DNA of 64,000 bases from Oryzias latipes (taxonomy: Eukaryota > Chordata > Actinopteri > Beloniformes > Adrianichthyidae). The stretch covers positions 26,215,166 through 26,279,165 of the forward strand of contig NC_019867.2 in NCBI RefSeq assembly GCF_002234675.1. The letters run 5' to 3'. Under the pieces are notes generated by a model. The model had not been told where the DNA came from and searched no databases. It saw only the letters and a program-made list of their open reading frames with translations. The position numbers and the translations under genes are program-made. Below are positions 24,396 to 34,799 of this stretch, one piece after another; within the stretch, counting starts at the first letter, position 1, and each line of letters starts with the position of its first letter.

Positions 24396-24464
24396 GGCTG
24401 GGTAGCTCGGTTGGTAAGGTGCAGGACTGTCATGCAGGAATCCCGGGTTCGATTCCCAGGGCGG
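24396..24464 (+). other. tRNA-like sequence with A and B boxes at the LINE 5' end
   Basis: TAGCTCGGTTGG (24,403-24,414) is one base off the consensus Pol III A box, and GGTTCGATTCC (24,446-24,456) matches the B box exactly, with tRNA-like spacing. A TTCGATT loop is closed by a mostly paired T-stem. The loop CTGTCAT would place GTC at the anticodon (Asp-like). The acceptor and anticodon stems pair poorly, so this is not called as a functional tRNA. It may give the element a Pol III-type promoter or be a SINE fused in front of it. Confidence 0.6.
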
Positions 24465-24607
24465 AATGAACAATTAATGGCAATGAAAAATGGGGCAATT
24501 ACCATGACAATGGAAATGGGGCAATTACCATAACAATGACGGGCAATTAACATCACCCAGTGAGGGTCCTTGGGCAAGACCCTTAACGCTACTGCCTACC
24601 TCACAAC

Positions 24608-27600
24608 ATGAGAGACAATGAACCATATGTCATGCCGGCTCAGACGTCGCCCGGCCAAACAAGGTCTGCGTCAGGTGCTGAGGAACCAGAGCACCCTGAT
24701 GGAAAGTGGGCTACTGGAACAAGACGGAAATGGACTAGATGTGAGAACAAGGTTCTGTTAGAATGCTACTACTCAAGTAATCCCACCCAGAGGGGTTACA
24801 TGCAGAGAATGTGGAATGAATGGATGCTTCGAAACCCACAATCAGGGCTAACTGCCAAACAACTGGTAGCCCAGTGCTCTAACATCCATAAACGGCAACT
24901 CCTATCACAACAACCACAATTACACTGAGCGAGGCAGCAACTGACCTGAAAGACAAGATCATGTCTACAATGAACACTAGGCAACCCCGACACCAGCTAC
25001 AACGGTTAAGTGACGTACCTGAAAGTCTACTGGAAACTGTGAATGAAGCATTGAGGGCAATTCCTACCCCAACCATCACAGAAACCAATGAACTGGTTTA
25101 CACTTCAGCAGCAGTGATCCTTGAGATGCTTGGCTATAAGAGCAACCATGGAAGAAAACAGTACCCACCATGGAAGCAACGGTTAGAGGCCAAAATCAAG
25201 GCAACTCGGAAGGATGTGAGTAAGCTGACAGAGGCTCAAAGAGGTACAATGAGAAAGCAAGTACCTAAGAGATACAGCCAGATGTCCATACCTGTAGCAC
25301 TGGAAACTGCCAAACAAAGGCTCCTAGCCTTGAGCAGCCGCCTAAAGAGGTACACAAGAGACAATGAAGCCAGACGAATAAACAGGCTCTTCGCAACTCA
25401 ACCTGCAAAAGTGTACGCTCAGTGGCAGGGTCAAAACAGCCGAGCAGACCCACCAAGGCTGGAAACTGAACAGTACTGGAAACGTATGTGGGAAAAAGAG
25501 ACAGCACATAACAGCAATGCCCAGTGGCTGGTCTCTCTGAGAAAAGAACATAGCAACCTCCCTGAACAGAATCCAGTAACCATCACAGTGGCTGACATCC
25601 AAGTAAGAGTCTCAGGTATGAAGAACTGGACAGCACCGGGCCCTGACATGATACATGCCTACTGGCTAAAGAAGCTTACCGCACTCCACGAGCGCCTGGC
25701 AGCACAAATGAACCAGCTGCTTAGGGATGGGACTCACCGCGAATGGCTAACGGAAGGGCGAACGATCCTGATCCAGAAGGATCCCTCAAAGGGTGCAATC
25801 CCATCCAACTACCGGCCAATAACCTGTCTGTCCACAACATGAAAGCTCATGTCAGGCATCATTGCAACCAAGATAAACAGGCACATGGATCAATTCATGA
25901 GTAACACACAGAAGGGCATTGGTAGAGACTCCAGAGGAGCCAAACACCAACTCCTGGTCGACAGAACAGTCGCCCAAGACTGCAAGTCACGACACACCAA
26001 CCTGTGCACAGCCTGGATTGATTACAAGAAGGCCTATGACTCAATGCCACACACATGGATCACTGAATGCTTGGAGCTGTACAACATCAACAGGACTCTA
26101 AGAGCCTTCATAGGAAACTCGATGAAGCTGTGGAAAACCACCCTTGAAGCCAATGGGAAGCCACTTGCACAAGTGTCCATCAAATGTGGGATATACCAAG
26201 GTGATGCTCTGTCCCCACTGCTGTTCTGCATAGGTCTGAACCCCCTCAGCCAAATAATCAACAAGACTGGCTATGGATACCGACTCAGAAATGGGGCCAA
26301 CATCAGTCACCTCCTCTACATGGATGACATCAAGCTATATGCTAAGAGCGAGCGTCACATTGACTCCCTGATCCACACCACCAGGATCTACAGTACTGTC
26401 ATTGGGATGTCATTCGGGCTCGAGAAATGCAGCCGGATGGTGACAAAGAGAGGCAAGGTACTCCACACAGGAGGGGTCTCACTCCCAGATGGAACAATAA
26501 CAGACATCGAGGACAGTTAAAAGTACCTTGGAATTCCCCAGGCAAATGGCAACCTGGAGCAGGCAACAAGGAAAGCTGCAACAGCTAAATACCTCCAACG
26601 AGTAAGGCAAGTCCTGAGAAGCCAGCTCAATGGCAAAAATAAGACCCGGGCAATAAACAGCTACGCACTGCCAGTTATCAGATACCCTGCAGGAATAATA
26701 AGATGGCCAAAGGAAGAGATACAGACCACGGATGTTAAAACACGAAAGCTCCCCACCATGCATGGAGGGTTCCATCCCAAATCCAGCACACTGAGACTGT
26801 ATGCTAGCCGCAAGGATGGAGGCCGAGGACTAGTGAGTGTAGAAGCCACTATCCAGGATGAAACATCCAAGATGCATGAGTACATCAAGCTCAAGGCCCC
26901 AAATGACAGTGTGCTCAGTGAATGTCTCAGGCAATGGAGAGCAGAGGACACAGTGCTGGAGGACAGATCCTCATGGGAGGACAAACCCCTGCATGGGATG
27001 TACCACCGGACCATAACTGAAGTGGCTGATATCAAGAAGTCCTACCAATGGCTAGAAAGGGCTGGCCTACAGGACAGTACTGAAGCGCTCATCCTGGCAG
27101 CTCAGGAACAAGCCCTGAGCACCAGAGCGATAGAGGCTCAGATCTACCACACCAGACAAGACCCAAGGTGTAGGCTGTGCAAAGAGGCCCCTGAAACAAT
27201 CCAGCACATAACTGCAGGATGTAAGATGCTGGCAGGTAAAGCATACATGGAGCGCCACAATCAAGTGGCTGGAATAATATACAGGAACATGTGTGCACAA
27301 TATGAACTGGAAACCCCAAGGTCAAAATGGGAAACACCTCCGAAGGTGGTAGAGAATGAGAGGGCAAAGATCCTGTGGGACTTCCAGATCCAGACTGATC
27401 GGATGGTAATGGCAAACCAACCAGACATTGTAGTGGTGGATAAAGAACAGAGGAAAGCCGTTGTGGTGGATGTGGCAGTGCCAAGCGATGGAAACATCAG
27501 GAAGAAGGAACATGAGAAACTGGAGAAATACCAGGGACTCAGAGAAGAACTGGAGAAAGCCTGGAAAGTGAAGGTGACAGTGGTGCCTGTGGTAATTGGA

Positions 27601-27744
27601 GCACTCGGGGCAGTAACCCCCAAGCTGGAGGAGTGGCTACAACAGATACCTGGAAAGACCTCAGACCTCTCAGTCCAGAAAAGCGCAGTGCTAGGAACAG
27701 CTAAGATACTGCGCAGGACCCTCAAGCTCCCAGGCCTCTGGTAG
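24608..27744 (+). pseudogene. R4/Dong-like LINE polyprotein, interrupted
   Basis: One long protein is split into four open parts: 24,608-24,928, 24,961-25,842, 25,849-26,520 and ~26,521-27,744. There is a frame change near 24,925 and in-frame stops at 25,840-25,842 (TGA) and 26,518-26,520 (TAA); the last three parts share one frame. The N-terminus has a Trp-rich RRKWTRCENK-LLECYY segment, Myb/SANT-like. RT motifs follow: WTAPGPDMIHAYWLK, IPSNYRPITCLS, motif A with WIDYKKAYDSMPH, GIYQGDALSPLLF (motif B) and YMDD (26,317-26,328). The C-terminal half has a CX2CX8HX4C knuckle (27,169-27,222) and the restriction-like endonuclease core PDIVVVD...VVVDVAVPSD (27,421-27,490). All catalytic residues I can check are kept; only the three breaks inactivate it. 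Confidence 0.88.
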
Positions 27745-27810
27745 AGGACCCGAGCTTGGATGAGAAACCACCCGCGGAGGGTGAGAAGGGCGTTTTTTTT
27801 TTTTTTTAAT

Positions 27811-28379
27811 CATTATCACTTTATAAATATATATATATATAAATTTCATTGATAATGATTTCATTGATTATTTTTTAAAACTCTGTCCCTTACAGCTGAA
27901 GTACAATAAACATTACACATGAATAATCAGTGACTTGCAAATACCGTTTTTTTGTTCTACTCTATGTACAACTACTGTACATGAAAACCCAAATAATATT
28001 ATGCAAAGTGACACAACATTGAGCTTTAATAAAATGACTAAGGAAGATTTAAAAAATAAGAGGTTTTTTTATGAAGCCCTTACTTAAATGAGAGCAGCCT
28101 CCTATGCATCTACTAACCGATAACAATAGTTTGTCAAAAATCTATTCTCCTAACATGTCTTGAGGTTTCTTTTTTGATTTTAAGGAATAATAACCAGGTT
28201 TCAGAAGAAAAGTCCTGAGCACCAATCAGAATCACAAATATTTGTGCTCCTTTTGCCATATTTTTGATATTTTCATTTTGGATAATAATTTTTCATAATA
28301 ATTTTAGTAATATTTTTAATTATCTAATATAAATGTAATTTGTGATGTCCTTTATTGATGTTATATTATATAGATTATT
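27811..28379. other. AT-rich stretch, nothing recognised
   Basis: Contains the right-hand TA run (~27,826-27,842) and otherwise plain AT-rich DNA. Confidence 0.4.
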
Positions 28380-28440
28380 TCTGAATGTCGTGTTGCTGCC
28401 ACAGATAAATGAAATTTCCCCATTGTAGGATTAATAAAGT
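28380..28440 (+). repeat. 3' tail of a LINE (deeply truncated)
   Basis: The word string GAAATTTCCCCATTGTAGGATTAATAAAGT immediately before the TATC array (written here in two blocks: GAAATTTCCCCATTGTAGG then ATTAATAAAGT) is the usual terminus of a fish LINE family whose tails end in TATC repeats. A minus-strand relative is at 58,918-58,960. Only the last ~60 bp remain. Confidence 0.6.
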
Positions 28441-28646
<206 letters not shown>

Positions 28647-28649
28647 AAT

Positions 28650-30400
28650 ACTGGTAAGTACTTAAATCCACTTTAGAAAAACACCTACCTGAAACATCTC
28701 CTATAAATGAGTAAAAATTAAACAAAATTGCAAAAGTCCTCAGAAATGTACCTCTTTCAAAATCATTTTTATTTTATAATTTCTAATAACCATTTTAATA
28801 AAACATTTTTTATGTGAACTTTTTCTGTGTTTACCTTTATCTATGTTTTAAATGGTTTACAAATAATTATTATGCTCAAAAGGTTATATTCCTGTAATTC
28901 TCTTGTTTTCAGAGCAGTTGTGCCATCTAGTGGACAAATGTATAATTTAACAACAACTTGGAAGATTTGAGCTCAAGGAATAGATGTATTCCACTACATC
29001 TGTAGGTATAGTTTATTTAAAATGACTGAAGTCAAACAAAGTGCCATACAATAAAATCTACAAGTAATAAAAACCAGTAAAAAGCAAAAACAATGTAAAA
29101 GTAGGATAGTAAAATATAAAATAAATGCAATAGTAAAAGAAGAACACTGATAAAAGCATGGGCAAGTAAAAAAAAAGCAACAGCAGAGCAGAGTCTTGAG
29201 CTCCTAACGGGAGCACATTATCTGTACACAAAGAGGAAAAAAAATCATAAACCACATTTATAAACATTTGCAAAAGTAACTAGAAAGAGTTAGGGAGTGT
29301 TCAAAAGCAGAATTTCTAGATTTGCAAACAGGTCTATACTCTGTCCTTTAGAATAGCTGCTTTTGTATTTTTTCCACTAATCAATGTATTTGCTCGTTAT
29401 TCCACGATTTGTCACAGCCGATGCAAAAACAGACACACACAAGGAAAAGAGTCCAGAACAAACACAAAGCTCATGAGTCACTGTGTTTGATACATTCTGG
29501 GAATGGAGCAGAAATGATGCTTTCATCTGCTTAAAGGGAGAGTTACATCTGGGCTCATTTTTAATTATCACAATCTAAACTGCAGCACTAAATAATGGAT
29601 GAATGCCAACAATTTAACAGTAGACTTTTAAGTACTGTACAAATGTCTGACAAAGGTACTGAACCAAAACAAACAAATGCAAAACATAGTTTTGTACTTC
29701 TGACTCTTATGTAACTATGCATGCAAGCAATATGTGTATTATATATTTTATAAATGTGTATATTATATGTTCTAAACATAATTGTACATTTTTCAAACCC
29801 TTTGACTTAAATTGCATTTCTATGAGGATTCAGCTGAAGAAGTGGGAAGGTCACTGTGGATCTGCTAAACCCTGAGGCCTGCTCTGAGCAAGTGCAAAGG
29901 CCCCTGCAGACGGGCAGCTGTCTCATACTAGTGCCAAGTGGCTGATTAAAAGCACATCCCTGTGATGGAACAGCAAAGTTCCTTGAGCCATTCCGTAGAA
30001 AGATGTTTAAAACCCACTAAGCTGCATTAACAAGACATTTAGTCTCCAAAAGAGCTGCATAACACTCAAAACTGATCAATGTTTAGCTTGCAGCGAAATC
30101 AGCATCAATACAAAACTTGACAGATTTTTCTATTGTAGGTCTCTTTATCTAATGCTACAATGATCTACTTTATTTGGTTTCTTATTCTGTGGGCTGTTTT
30201 TCTTCCGATATCCTTCCATCGTTGTGGTTGCTGGGCCTGAGCCAAATGTCAACCCACTGGGGTGTTAACATTTACCCAAACAAATGAGAGTTGGATTTAG
30301 TGCAATCATTTCAGCTTATATTGCTGTTTAGGTGGCAGTCGTTATTCCTTTGCATGAAAGATGGGGTGAAACTCACAACTAGATCAGCTTTAAAAAAAAT
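28650..30400. other. Non-coding stretch, nothing recognised
   Basis: AT-rich, chance frames only. Confidence 0.4.
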
Positions 30401-30403
30401 ATA

Positions 30404-30595
30404 AGCTTCCCACAGTCCAAAAACATGCTTCATATGTTAAATGGTCACTCCAAAGTGTCCCTAGATGTGCGTTTGGGAGTAGTTGTGTTGCCCTGCGACA
30501 GACTTGCAACCCCCTCTTCGGCCAACAATAGCTGGGACAGGCTCCAGCAACCCCATGACCGTAAAAGGGGTATTTCAGAAAATGGATAAATGGCT
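30404..30595 (+). repeat. SINE-like repeat copy, 5'-truncated
   Basis: Carries CTTCCCACAGTCCAAAAAC, ATGCTTCATATG, TTGCCCTGCGACAGACTTG and GGGACAGGCTCCAGCAACCC, then GATAAATGG; collinear with the 3' two-thirds of the 19.6 kb copy. Confidence 0.7.
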
Positions 30596-30949
30596 TTTTA
30601 TTTGAAGTAAACAGATATGAAAACATGTATTTTAACAGCCAGCCACAATGCATAGTGTTCATGTGCTGTAATTGTAACTCAGCCTCAAATGAGCATACAA
30701 AAACACAAAAACAAAGAAGAAAGGATTAGATGTAGCAAAACAATTCAAGAAAGATTTACACGAACACAAATGTTATGTGGTTGGTTTATGAACCACCAAA
30801 ATACCTATATACACAAAACTAAGATTTGTTGATTCTAAAATATGATGGGAGCTTCATTCCTTTACACACATTCCTTTTATTTGATCCAATATGATGTGCT
30901 TAACAGGAAATGACAGACAAGCACTGACAATGTCAGAAATCAAAGCTTT

Positions 30950-31290
30950 GTCTCCTCCTCTGGTCACCGATGGAAACTGTCTCCAGAGTTCTAATCCCAC
31001 TTCCTGGATGCTGCACACCTGACTCTCATACACTCAATCAACCACAGCACTGAGCTGAGCCCAGTGTGAAGTACGGTTTGTGCCATTCTGCCTTCCTTAC
31101 TGAGCGTTATAACTGGACCTGATCGGCTTTCTTCTGACCCTGTTTGTCTGCTGTGACTCCCACCTGGATCTTGTCTCTCCTCTGATTGCCTGTTTTTGAC
31201 CCCTGCCTGCCAGACCCTGATTTATCTTTGTGGGCTTTTAGACGAGGTAAGAAACCTGCTGCAAATGGAGCCAGCCATTTGCCTGTTCTT
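30950..31290 (+). repeat. Possible solo-LTR or retroelement-UTR fragment
   Basis: GC-richer CT/TG-rich stretch with words such as CACACCTGACTCTCATACAC, GACCCTGTTTGTCTGCTG and TGACCCCTGCCTGCCAGACC that resemble LTR sequences of fish Ty3/Gypsy-type elements. No clear TG...CA ends or coding part, so this is weak. Confidence 0.3.
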
Positions 31291-31299
31291 GTGACAGAC

Positions 31300-33620
31300 T
31301 AAATTATTTGAATATTTGCTGGTTTGGGTCTAAAGGACAGCTCTGGCCCCTTGAGAATACTTTGTAAAAAGGAGTTAAAATCCACGTTTGACTTGAGTTC
31401 ACCCATGTGCAGGGGGGAGCACATTTTTCTGATTTAGATTTTTTTTTTTGGTTATAAATCAATTGACAAAATGTAAAAACATAATTATTACAAAAATAAA
31501 ATAATCCTTTAAATCTACGGTTACCATCTTGTGAATTAAGCAAATTGCACGGCTGTTAACACAGGTAGGTCTTGCCTTTTATTTATGTAGACAAAATGCA
31601 AAGTTAGTTTTATAAAAATAAGTGTCTAAGCCTGGCTTCATGTCATTTAACCTAAAAAAAACGATAATGTTCTACATGAATTGCTCTTAAAGGCGTCTTT
31701 TAATATAAAATGCAACAGTCTAATTTTTTTTTAATTATACTTCAGTTTATTCAATTCAAGTTAACACTTTATTACAGTTGACCAAATTCACTTGCAGCTT
31801 CTGAGTCTGCATAACAGAACATGGAGATGGGAGCCTTTCAGCCTCCACCTATGGTGAAACACTCATAACATTATAATAGCCATTGATAGTCAGAGCACAT
31901 TAGAAACAGGTGATGGGTGCCAAAAACCGGGTGAAAGGTTAATTAAATCCCCTATCTGACAGAAGCAGTGGTGTTAACACTAACCTGTGTTTTCCTTGAG
32001 GAACTGAAGACAACCGTGAGCATCAGTAACGAAATAATTGGACTAAAAATGTAATGTTTGGTAAAAGTTAACTGCTGGGAAGGCTTTCTCTCAGTTCTCA
32101 TTGTAATGAATCAACTTTTCTTTGTGTGGGAAATTTACTTTATTTTTTTTTTTTTGTAACAAGTTTTTAAAAAACCCAATCATCCATGTGAATGTTTTAC
32201 TCCATGATTACTGAAAAGTTTTTTTTTTTTATTTTGCTTCATGCAATATAGTAGATAATGAAAATCATTTTGCAGAAGTCATGCAAAAAAAAAAAAAAAC
32301 CCTGACTCTGTCCTGGATTGATTAAAAAGCAAGTCTTTCTAATTGTGTTTAGCCCTGCAAAGTGAAGATGCCTGTCAGAGTAGGTGAAGCGTAAAGACTC
32401 TGGCCTTTCTGTTCGAGGATTCCACTTTACATACAGCTCAAGGCCTGATATTTCATTGTGAAAACGATGTCAGACACTATTAATTGTACTCGTTGTAGAG
32501 CTGCATTAAGTACCTCACCTTGTCAAGTGATTTGAGATTAGAGTATTTGTAATTGGGTGCTACTTTCCACACTGAATAATGGTTCCCTAAAAACAAAGAG
32601 CACATAGACGTCAGTCGCTTTGCTCAAACTTCCTAATAGCATTCTGCGTGAAAAACATTACGTAAAATATTCATGTGTTGAAAAATTTCAGAACAACTAG
32701 TCCTTTAAAAAAAAAACTGCAAAGGCTTGTGCAACTAGGAGTACCAGTAAAGTAATGCATCCTTGTTTGATGTGCTGCATTGTTTTTAATGCAGAAGCAA
32801 ATCCGCAGATAAAGGGAGCAGAATTAGTGTTTGTAATTCCCTCCCCTTGTTGTGGCTCATAGAGCTTTGATGGGCTTTGGGTTGAGAAGGAGAAAGGTGT
32901 TGACGCGTTGTTAATTCCTAGCTGCCCTAATGGAATGGCATCAACTAAAGAAGCTGAGGGAGTTCATGCAGGCAAGTCAAATGCAACAAGAGTGGAAAGC
33001 GCCAGAATTTATTAGCGACACATTATAGAGGGTGTGGGACTGTTTGGTGGGGGGGAAAAAAGAGCAGGCGGGAAAAGTTTAAATGTTTTACTCATTCTGT
33101 TGGAAATATCCAAATCAAGGTCCACTAATTCACCCAGACTGACATTACCAAAGCTTAACCCTGAAGCTCCCAGAGATGTGCCATGCGCCTGGGTCTCTTC
33201 CCTCTTGCCAGTTTTGACCCCAAAGACTGCTTGGTATCACTTTCCTTTCTGTGGGCTCACCACCTGCAGGAAGGAACACAAAGGGGAACAGTGTTGTGTG
33301 TTTTGGGCGGTGGTCAAGGGTGGTTGTCTCCAAGGCCTAAGCCACAGAAAATCAATCCAACCATCAGAACATGCAGTATCCTGAAAAGTAGGGGGAGTGG
33401 GAAGAAGATTGGGAGACTAAAAAAAGATTTTACCTGACAGCAACATCCTCAATAAACACATAATACTGTTGAAACCAAATTAGGCCTCAAATAGAATGTG
33501 GAAATGTGCCCATGTAGAAATTGCTTATATATTGTTGATTTTATTCATTATTTTTTGCTTCTGTTTTTGTGTGCCTTTAGTATATTGTCCTTTTTTTTGT
33601 GCTTTTTTTTTTTTGCTGTG
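31300..33620. other. Non-coding stretch, possible conserved non-coding DNA
   Basis: No gene. Segments ~32,340-32,520 and ~32,850-32,990 are non-repetitive, balanced in composition and contain homeodomain-type TTAATT/TAATTG words. They could be conserved regulatory DNA, which cannot be tested here. Confidence 0.25.
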
Positions 33621-33627
33621 TTTTTAC

Positions 33628-33880
33628 TTGGGGCTGCACGGCATGGCACCCTCGATTAGTGTTTTCACCTCACAGTGAGAGCACTGGTTCAAATCCCAGC
33701 TGGGACCCTTCTGTGTGGGGTTTGCATGTTCTCCCTGTGCATGCAGGGGTTTCTCCACACTCTGGCTTCCTCCCACATTCCAAAAACATGCTTCATGAGT
33801 TAATTAATTAGTCAAAGTTGTCCCTAAGTGTGACAGAGTGTGTATGATTGTGTGGCCCTGGGACAGACTGGTGTTCTGGG
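33628..33880 (+). repeat. SINE-like repeat copy
   Basis: GGGGCTGCACGGCATGGCACC start, CACCTCACAGTGAGAGCACT, GGTTCAAATCCCAGCTGGGA (decayed B box), GGTTTGCATGTTCTCCCTGTG, AACATGCTTCATGAGTTAAT and GTGTGGCCCTGGGACAGACT occur in family order. The 3' third is missing. Confidence 0.75.
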
Positions 33881-33949
33881 TGACATGGCTTTGCAACATC
33901 ACATGGGGACAGAGCCTCTGGTCTGGCAGAGCAGGGTGACACCATTGTC

Positions 33950-34485
33950 TTGTCACATCTGTGGAAAAATGTCCTCAGGGTACTGGAGAGGAGAATCCGG
34001 CCCCTAGCTAAACATCTGATTCAGGGGGAAAAGTGCTTTTATTTTTTTGTCTCGGTTGTGGAACTGCAGATCAATTCTACATCTTACATGCAGTGTAAAA
34101 TGTTCATGGAAGTCTACCCATCCAATCTCCATGTGGATTTGGAGAAAGGGTTTGACCTTGTCCTCTGCAGTGTTTGTTTGATTTGTTCAATTTACTGGTC
34201 AATCTGTGTTCCCACCCTCACCAGATTTGTAATTGCCTCCTCCACATCAAGAAAAGCCTCTCACAAGCTTCCCTGGAGTGGTTTCAGAGCATGTCCGACT
34301 ATAGGAGAAGGCCTGGAGAAGACCTAGAACACTCTGAGGGCACTGTCTCTTGGCTGTTGAGGGCGCCATGGGTTTTCCCTAGGAAAACCTTAAGACGTTT
34401 CTGTGGAGAGGAAAGTCTGGACATCTCTACATGTGCTTCTACTCTCTAAATTCAGATCAAAATAAGCAGCAGCAGCAGCAGCAGT
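33950..34485 (+). pseudogene. Internally deleted LINE reverse-transcriptase fragment
   Basis: Near 34,128-34,160 the DNA reads as HVDLEKGFDLVL, the motif A neighbourhood (canonically DLEKAFD) of a common fish LINE. From ~34,290 it reads as the C-terminal text of the same family (FQSMSDYRRRPGEDLEHSEG and so on) and ends at GAAGATGGATGGAT. The RT core between, including the catalytic YADD-type motif, is missing and frames shift. It belongs to the same family as the fragment at 46.9 kb. The clade (RTE/Rex3-like or L1/Tx1-like) is unresolved. Confidence 0.6.
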
Positions 34486-34499
34486 AGAAGATGGATGGA

Positions 34500-34795
34500 T
34501 TTCCAAAAAAAAACGTTTTTTTTTTAATGATTTATCTGCGCTTTTCCAGATGCTCAAAGCGCTTACAGTGTTTATCATTCATTCACTCCTCATTCATACT
34601 TGGTAGCTACTGTTGTGGCCACTGCTGCCCTGGGGCAGACTGATGGGGACGCCCCCATCAGTTGCTGCCAGTTCGCGCTTACGGCCGCTCTGACCATCAC
34701 CGGGATCATTCATACATTCATACTCCAGTGGAGCTGCACTGGAGGCAAGGAAGTTTTATTGCCCAAGGACACAATGATAGGTTATTGAAAGTAGC
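34500..34795 (+). repeat. Dispersed repeat fragment
   Basis: Contains GCGCTTTTCCAGATGCTCAA, AGCGCTTACAGTG, CATTCACTCCTCATTCATAC and CTGCCCTGGGGCAGACTGATGG-type words (each a common fish interspersed-repeat phrase) and ends near CAAGGACACAATGATAGG. The family name is not recalled with certainty; no other copy in this window. Confidence 0.4.
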
Positions 34796-34799
34796 TCAA

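Larger units (their letters stand above)
24392..27810 (+). mobile_element. R4/Dong-like LINE, near full length but broken
   Basis: Composed of a tRNA-like 5' leader, a short subrepeated UTR (GGGCAATTA-type units at ~24,494-24,548), a protein-coding body with an RT and a C-terminal restriction-like endonuclease, and a ~65 nt 3' UTR ending in a T tract (~27,795-27,808). It is flanked by TA repeats on both sides (24,303-24,391 and ~27,826-27,842), as expected if the element inserted into a (TA)n target. R4/Dong-type elements are known for simple-repeat or rDNA site preference. Clade placement (R4/Dong rather than R2, NeSL or HERO) is from motif layout only. Confidence 0.85.

Noticed and set aside
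24396..24464. Functional tRNA-Asp gene
   Set aside because: Boxes are good but acceptor and anticodon stems pair poorly, and it forms the 5' end of a LINE.
27089..27725. Long minus-strand frames within the R4-like LINE
   Set aside because: Shadows of the plus-strand endonuclease-coding sequence.
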